From contig JAUPFV010000005.1 in NCBI GenBank assembly GCA_036936605.1, positions 154,257,195 to 154,321,194 of the forward strand: a DNA stretch of 64,000 nucleotides. The letters run 5' to 3'. Of the stretch, positions 58,201-64,000 are shown in pieces. A program made the translations under genes and the position numbers. This stretch comes from Limnanthes douglasii subsp. nivea (Eukaryota > Streptophyta > Magnoliopsida > Brassicales > Limnanthaceae). The notes beneath the pieces were generated by a model that was not told the origin of the DNA, did no database searches, and saw only the letters and a list, made by a program, of their open reading frames with translations. Each line of letters begins with the position of its first letter. The stretch's first letter is position 1.

Positions 58201-58619
58201 GTTTAACCTTAGTTAACCGATCCACTTCCTAGAATATGACTTCTGATTTTTATTTAGAAAAAACTCGTATTCTTTACACCACGAGACCTATATCGATCTA
58301 ACAAATAGCTTGTGGCTGATAACACTTGTTGGTACTCCTATTACATCATCTTTGCACCAAGCAAACACATTTAAATTGTTAGATAAAAAGTAAAATAATT
58401 TATCCTTCAATTCTAAGGGTAATTTGGATCCGTCTTGATGTTTTTTCCTTCGACCAACTGATAAATTTAAACTTCTTCAACTGAGATTATAGCGCTAAAA
58501 CCTCCCTTTGATCATCTATCTCATTTGATTACGCAACAAACTCTACCAATTTCTATTCTTTTCTAATTTTCACTGTTTCTAATGATTTGGGAGCGAGAAC
58601 GGTGACATAACATTCATTT

Positions 58620-59160
58620 TCCACATTTTCTCTACTTCAGACGACGCCTACTTGTCCTCCTAAGACATATTTCAAATATTGGTGAACCGTGGATGCTACT
58701 GTATGAATCATTGATAGCCAAGATCTACCAAATATCGCATTGTAAGACGTCGGACAATCAAAGACTACGAATAAAACCCTCATAATTTTCTTGAATGGTC
58801 CTTTTCCTAGCAAGGCCTTTCCTTCAAGCTCCCCAATTACATAACTAGATCTTCCAGTAAACCTCACTATGGTTCTATCCGAACATTGAATAACTAAAGG
58901 GGTTTTTCATTCTCTTATAGGTTGATAGGAATAAAACCTTTTCCAAACTTCATGTATCAATAAGGATTCTTTGTATTTCATTTCCTTCAACAGATGCTCC
59001 TATCACCACAATATCTTCATGAGGGCCTGATATTTCCATCGGGTCATCCTCATTAAAGGCAATGAAAGGAGCAGGGTTCTGATAAAGATATGTAGACATC
59101 TTCCATTCCAATTGAGTTGTTAGACTGTTCACATGTCTTTTTCCTAGGAGCAACTTGATG
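58620..59160 (-). pseudogene. Protease of Tat-3
   Basis: KRHVNSLTTQLEWKMSTYLY, FIAFNEDDPMEISGPHEDIV and QRILIDT, then a stop where the active-site Gly should be (58950-59153). A frameshift moves the rest to 58637-58867: GELEGKALLGKGPFKKIMRV, SYNAIFGRSWLSMIHTVAST, HQYLKYVLGG. Block order equals Tat-2 and Tat-4. Confidence 0.75.
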
Positions 59161-59199
59161 GTGCAGTTACAGTATCTCCCCTAAAAAGGGTTAAAGATT

Positions 59200-60929
59200 C
59201 AAAGTAGTTGCATAGATCAGATACTTTTGCTGTTTTTCTATTATTACAGTAACTTGATTCTAATCTAGATCAGGGTCTAAGTACTTTAAATCTACATCAA
59301 ATCGTTCCACAATTACCATAAAATTCTCTTGTTTAGATGTTTCATACTTTACCTTTGAGCATTTGGTGATGTAATGTAGGCTGCACTTACTTTAGGTTGG
59401 GTACGTGTGTTAATTTTCCTGTTATCCTCTGGTTTTTTAACAAAAGCAGACAACTTCACAGTTTCAATCAACGTTTGCACTTCTTATTTTAGGGCAATGC
59501 AATCATGGGTATCTCGTCATTGTGGTATCTAAAAAATGGCGTTTTCCGATTTTCTCAAGGAGATTGAATTGGTGTTGACCTTTATAAATGTACAACATTC
59601 TTGGTTTTATCATGAATGATGGCTACATTTTCACCCAACTCTGCAAACCATTCAGGTTGGACCCATTGATTCCTCCTTGGTCTATATTGTTGGCCCTGAT
59701 TCGACTGAATCTGTCTAGGCCTATGCGAACCTTGTCAGGACTCCTAAGGATGGTAATTGACTATAGCTTGGGACTGAGTACTAGCTTGTGGGATTGAAAT
59801 TATAGGAGTTGATCTATATTGACGCGGTACTCTAGACTTTTTGGTTCCTTAAACAATGATTTGTTTTCCGACCCGATTCAATAATCTTCCCCAAGTCATT
59901 GCTTTCTTCCGAGTAACTGAATCAACCAAATCGCCCCGCATTAACCCCTTCCTTAGAGAAGCGATAACTAATTTCTCAAAACAATCAGCCAATCCATTCT
60001 TTGTGTTCACGGATTAGCTGATATAGTCATTTAAAGACTCTTTTGGTTCTTGTGTGCAATGAATAATGGTGTCACAGTTCCCTATAAGCTCTTTACTCCC
60101 CACAAAATACCTTAAAAATCCATCCAGAACATATCAAAGTTTTTCAAAGATCCTTGTAACAATCTGTTATACCATTTCAATGCACTTCCCTAGAAAGTTT
60201 GTGAAAAGGCCCGACACAAAATCTTATCATCATTATTAAAATTCATCATAATTTTTTTAAATTGTTCGAGGTGATTATCAGTAGCTTGACTTTTATCATA
60301 TTTCTCTATTTTAGAGCTATCACACCGCCGTGGTGGACATATCATCATCATCAGGAGTAGTAAAAGTACCTGGTTCGGACTCGATAGCAAATTGATCGCT
60401 TAGTAAATGATCAATATTGTAGTCTGTTAACCCTTTCATTTTGCTTTTGATGTCCTTTTTTCTCTTTTCTCTTTGCCCTTTCTATATCTTATCCTAGCAT
60501 GCATTTTAGTGAATCTTTATTTCATTTTATGACGGCCATGATCCCTACTTGACGAGGAAAATAAATATTTGAGTCTCATTATGTGGTTGAGTTTCCAACA
60601 TAATCTGATGTGTTTAACAACTACTTAGCCCAATGTTTCTTTTTCGTTCTTTTACGAGCCTTTGGGGACTGATCACTCTCATCTTGTTTGTGTTTGTTAT
60701 ATGGATCATCAGAATTGGGACCTCCAACATGATATTTCCCCATTAGCTCTTTTTCAGTATGTCTTTGGGCTTTCAATGCTTCAATCTCAGCCCTCAGCTG
60801 ATCACGCTCTTTTTGCATGATATGTCTTTCTTCTGTATTATGATTTATATAAGATATGTTAGCGTGCTCATTATCACATTTTATCTCTTCATTCTCAAGA
60901 AACGGAACTTCTTGCATGTCAAGATCCAT
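59200..60929 (-). pseudogene. Gag of Tat-3
   Basis: The N-terminal frame (60621-60929) has MDLDMQEVPFLENEEIKCDN and a short coiled coil ERDQLRAEIEALKAQRHTEK, then a Lys/Arg-rich end. The capsid core is at 60190-60390 (KIEKYDKSQATDNHLEQFKK, IMMNFNNDDKILCRAFSQTF). Decayed continuation through 59500-60150 includes IHCTQEPKESL-like text and a Gln-rich linker. Confidence 0.7.
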
Positions 60930-60996
60930 GCCTCAAAGAAATCTTACGCGTAGTTTACAAGTCAGGTTTTGAATGACGATATTCGGGCACGTCACG

Positions 60997-61015
60997 CTCT
61001 CACTGTGGTCGTCAA
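60997..61015 (-). other. Primer-binding site of Tat-3
   Basis: The minus strand reads TTGACGACCACAGTGAGAG two bases after the LTR end. Related to the sites of Tat-2 and Tat-4, with substitutions. Confidence 0.6.
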
Positions 61016-61017
61016 TT

Positions 61018-61388
61018 TGGTGATGCTAAAAACTAATCTGAGATTATATTTGGAATATAGTTAAGTTGGGTATTAATTTTAAGGTGAAGGGTAGAGAGAA
61101 TAGAGATGCTTGTATTTAATATTTAGGGAGAAAAAACTCCAACCCAATTCATGCTATATGTCGAACTATTTATAATCTTTTTGGATCCATGGGTCATTCG
61201 GATCGGGTCATTTAACCGGATTAGTCTTATAAGCCCACAGGCCCAAAATTATATGAACGTTGCACTTAGCTTAGTCACTAGGCATACTCCTTACTTATCA
61301 TGATTTAGTTTCCAGGTCTGAATTGCCCATCTGATGAAAAATCTGACCCTTTTACCCTTGTAGCCTCCAACAAAATCCGACCCTATTA
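61018..61388 (-). repeat. 5' LTR of Tat-3
   Basis: Matches 41987-42366, 371 bp. On the minus strand it starts TAATAGGG (TG mutated to TA) and ends CATCACCA. Confidence 0.85.
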
Positions 61389-61393
61389 GTCAT

Positions 61394-62342
61394 TACTAGT
61401 GAAAGCTAAATCGAGCGACTACTAATCGCGAGTTTAAAGCTCTAGATCATGTATACTCCCTCCGGCATCTAGAAAAACTTCATTAAACGATCTTCTAACT
61501 TTATCGAGAGGCATTATTTCATGGATTTTTTTCGATCCCTATGCTTTCAATCTCGGTGTCAAAATCTCTGCCAAAATCCTTCCCGCTGTTAGCTTAATTT
61601 TGAATTCATTTTCAGCTACCAGGTTGCGACGAAATTGAATTTGAATGTATCACCTGCCATATTTGGGACTATTAATAAAACTTGAGCTAGACCAACCCTA
61701 TTAAGTTCGTGTTTAAGAATCAGAAATATAATTAAGATTTAAAATAATAAATAAATAAATAAATATTAAATGACAATCTATTGACAATAGCTTTACCTGC
61801 TGGAAGAAACTTCAAACACACCACGTGGTTAAAATCAATGGTTGATTTCATTTTGTATCATTTTGTATTTTTGTGGTTTTTGTGAAAATCTAGTCAGAAA
61901 ATGGCCCGTCAATCTTATTAAAAAAAGTACATTACCTTATGAGTTTGTGACCTAAGGTCCACTTCAGAGTCCCACTATCTAATATATAAATTATTATATT
62001 TGTGATGAAAGTACAAGTTAATTTAAAATCATGAAAGTATTATAAAAAAAGAGTCTTATAATGCAGCCAGCTGGTGACTTAAAAATGTATGTCTCACTCA
62101 GTCAACAAAAATGTGGACAAAGAAGAATTACATAAGCGTATCGTGCACAATAATTATAGAAAATATAAAAAAAAAGTAGATACAAATTTATTATATGATC
62201 GATTTGTCACCAAATATAATAAACTACATCAATGTTCTCTCATCCTTTCCCTTCTCTAATACTCAAAACAATATCTTCACCAATACGCAAATCTTACTAA
62301 CCTTCTTAACGAAATCAATTACTATATCGCACCACAATTAGA
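61394..62342. other. Spacer between Tat-3 and the AAA-ATPase gene
   Basis: No gene seen. Contains a short AATA run (about 61745-61768). The last part should be the 3' untranslated region of the ATPase gene; an AATAAA word on the minus strand lies at 62187-62192, about 150 bp past its stop. Confidence 0.5.
62187..62192 (-). terminator. Possible poly(A) signal of the AAA-ATPase gene
   Basis: AATAAA on the minus strand about 150 bp after the stop codon. Position is suitable, but plant signals are loose. Confidence 0.35.
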
Positions 62343-63957
62343 TCACCGTTGTCTTCTTCCTCTCCGCGATCTCCTTTTCCGATTAACCGTCTCAGAGATC
62401 CTCCTACCTTTTTCGTCGTCATCCTTATTAGTTTCAACAATTTCATGTTTTTCCCCTTTAAATTTATCATCCATTTCAGACTTTTTCACTATAACTTTAT
62501 CACTACTCTCTTTCGATTCCGTGTTCTTCTTTACGAGGAAGCTCACGAGTCCTTGCATAGCAATATCAACATTGTCGTTCTTCATTAGCTCCTCGGCTAT
62601 TTCAGCTGGGGTAACTTCTGTCTTTAGTATTAAACCTTCGATTTCTTGGCAAAGACTATGTTCCAAACAATGATCGCCTAAATAATTTGTAGCCAAGATC
62701 CGGAAACCTTCTACCGTGCAATAAGATAAGTGAATGTGTACGTCCATTCGACCTGGACGCAGCAGAGCAGGGTCTAGTCGATCTTTATGGTTGGTGGTGA
62801 ATATTATGATGCGTTCGTCTCCGCAACTCGACCATAACCCATCGACCACGTTCAGTATACCCGACAGCGTTAGCTACAAGAATGACAAGGAACAAGTTAA
62901 TTCCAAAGCTTTCAAGAACATGATAAAATGACAAGAAAAGCATGATTACTAGTACTACCTTCTTCGACGAATCTCGGTCATTAGATTCATTGTCTCGGTC
63001 TTTCACTTCGGCGTTACAATCAATATCTTCGATCACCAAAATCGACCGATTCGTGGTCGACAACAACACATTCCTCAAATCGGAGTTTCCATAAACGCTA
63101 GTGAGCTCCAGATCATAAACGTCAAACTTAAGGTAATTGGCCATGGCAGCAATCAAGCTTGATTTACCTGTTCCAGGAGGTCCATACAATAAATAGCCTC
63201 GTTTCCATGCTTTACCTACTCTTTTGTAAAACTCTTTTCTTCTCAGGAACCGATCCAAATCATCAATAATCATCTTCTTCATTTCCAAATCCATCGCTAA
63301 CGTCTCGAATTTCGAAGGATGCTCCAGATTTACCGACCCCCACGATCCGCGTGAGGTTTCTTCGTCGTCGTAGGTGTCTAAATCGCGGCTGTAGAGCCGC
63401 ACCGCTCTTTCTTCGCGTTTGATCGAATCGGATTCGAGCAATATATAAGGTAAATACGAATCAACGATTTTGTTTTTGAATTTCTTATTGAAGGTTAGCT
63501 CGAAGAATCGCTTATCTTGCCTTCGTTCGCTTTCGACCAGAACCAGTTTCCATTTCAACTCGATGTTTTCGTAAGAATCTACGATTTCTTCGCCTTTTTC
63601 GATCTCGAGACTGATCTGTTTTTGTCTCGGAGTTTTTCCGACTTTGATCCTCCCCGTTTTGGGACTGATTTTAGTTCGGAGATAAATTTCGGCGGCGTCA
63701 AAGACCTGGTTCCGTGTCATTCCGATGGATTCATCGACCACTAGAGTTACAGTGTTTGAGTGAGTGAAAAAATATTGGAATAAACGGGTGAGATATGACA
63801 TGACTTGGGGAGGGATGAGCTCGTGGGCCATGGAACGTAAGAGCATCATCGAGCCGGCGAGAGAGGCGTAGGTAGAGAAGAGATTAGTAGCTGTTTGTGA
63901 GATTTCCGATGGATTGAACATCGTGAATTGTTTCGAAAATAAGCTCGATTGTGCCAT
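62343..63957 (-). CDS. AAA-ATPase of the plant AATP (BCS1-like) family, two exons
   Basis: Exon 1 is 63957-62959 (333 codons), the intron 62958-62874 (85 bp, GTAGTA...TTGTAG), and exon 2 62873-62343. The product is 509 residues, normal for the family. A hydrophobic N-terminal stretch (about 23-48) is a probable membrane anchor, followed by the AAA-associated region (about 50-200). Then come Walker A GPPGTGKS (259-266), Walker B ILVIEDID (306-313), and sensor/Arg-finger text TTNHKDRLDPALLRPGRMD (359-377). The C-terminus is Lys/Arg-rich. The start has a good context (AAAATGGC). Relatives sit in mitochondrial or ER membranes and respond to stress; that role here is inferred. The intron position after SSKK is typical of those family members that have one. 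No lesions seen. Promoter lies outside the window. Confidence 0.93.
62874..62958 (-). other. Intron of the AAA-ATPase gene
   Basis: AAG|GTAGTACTAG at 62958 and TTCTTGTAG at 62874. It falls between codons, and joining gives continuous AAA-domain text from Walker B to the sensor. Confidence 0.9.
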
Positions 63958-64000
63958 TTTAAGAGGGTTTTGTTGTGGGTTTAGAAAGATGGTGAAATGG

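Larger units (their letters stand above)
41987..61388 (-). mobile_element. Outer Tat retrotransposon (Tat-3), minus strand, split by Tat-4
   Basis: LTRs at 41987-42366 and 61018-61388 flank PBS, gag, protease, RT, RNase H and integrase on the minus strand. A tandem-repeat region and an antisense gene on the plus strand follow. Flanks ATCAT (41982-41986) and GTCAT (61389-61393) are a 4-of-5 target duplication. Removing Tat-4 with its duplication leaves about 9.4 kb. LTR identity is visibly lower than in Tat-4, consistent with being the host of the nest. Confidence 0.88.

Noticed and set aside
62343..62849. Second exon of the AAA-ATPase as a separate gene
   Set aside because: It lacks Walker motifs, and it joins in frame to exon 1 through clear GT-AG sites.

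Overview
The window looks like nuclear DNA from a flowering plant, probably a eudicot. The supporting evidence is an intron-containing AAA-ATPase of the plant AATP (BCS1-like) group, a decayed exon of a plant group C MAP kinase, plant-type LINEs with a DUF4283 ORF1, an Au-like tRNA-derived SINE, and several Ty3/Gypsy elements of the Tat lineage. The species cannot be named from the sequence. Almost everything is transposable-element DNA in varying decay. The only clearly intact gene is the AAA-ATPase at the right edge (62343-63957, minus).

Left part (1-17.1 kb): a LINE 3' end (minus, 127-960), then a nest three layers deep. An old hAT-like element (halves 1595-1799 and 12741-13174, imperfect 8-bp target duplication) holds a Tat retrotransposon on the minus strand (1800-12740). 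That element holds a short non-autonomous LTR element with perfect 5-bp duplications (4229-5419). To the right lie a MAP kinase pseudo-exon (13491-14173) and a LINE that keeps its 5' half and lacks its 3' half (15375-17060).

Middle (17.8-41.8 kb): the LTR-gag-protease end of another Tat element (about 17859-20820, plus) is followed by AT-rich sequence. A 2.18-kb block carrying a decayed Gypsy RNase H/integrase region is present in three tandem copies (24146-34307). The second copy is split by a Gypsy fragment with a remarkably well preserved pol frame (27808-31428). After it come a SINE with target duplications (about 35746-35951) and a near full-length but heavily mutated LINE (37081-41760, plus).

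Right part (42-61.4 kb): an old Tat element on the minus strand (41987-61388) is split by a younger Tat element on the plus strand (44189-54157, target duplication AATGG). Each of the three long Tat elements carries, between integrase and 3' LTR, a second gene on the opposite strand. It encodes a domain resembling the 'putative gypsy type transposon' family (PF04195), a coiled coil and an acidic tail. Each shows a likely intron, and the youngest copy has a TATA box of its own. This spliced antisense gene is the most interesting recurring structure in the window.

Protein-family calls come from reading motifs by eye. Boundaries given as 'about' are estimates. LTR identities were judged by visual alignment.
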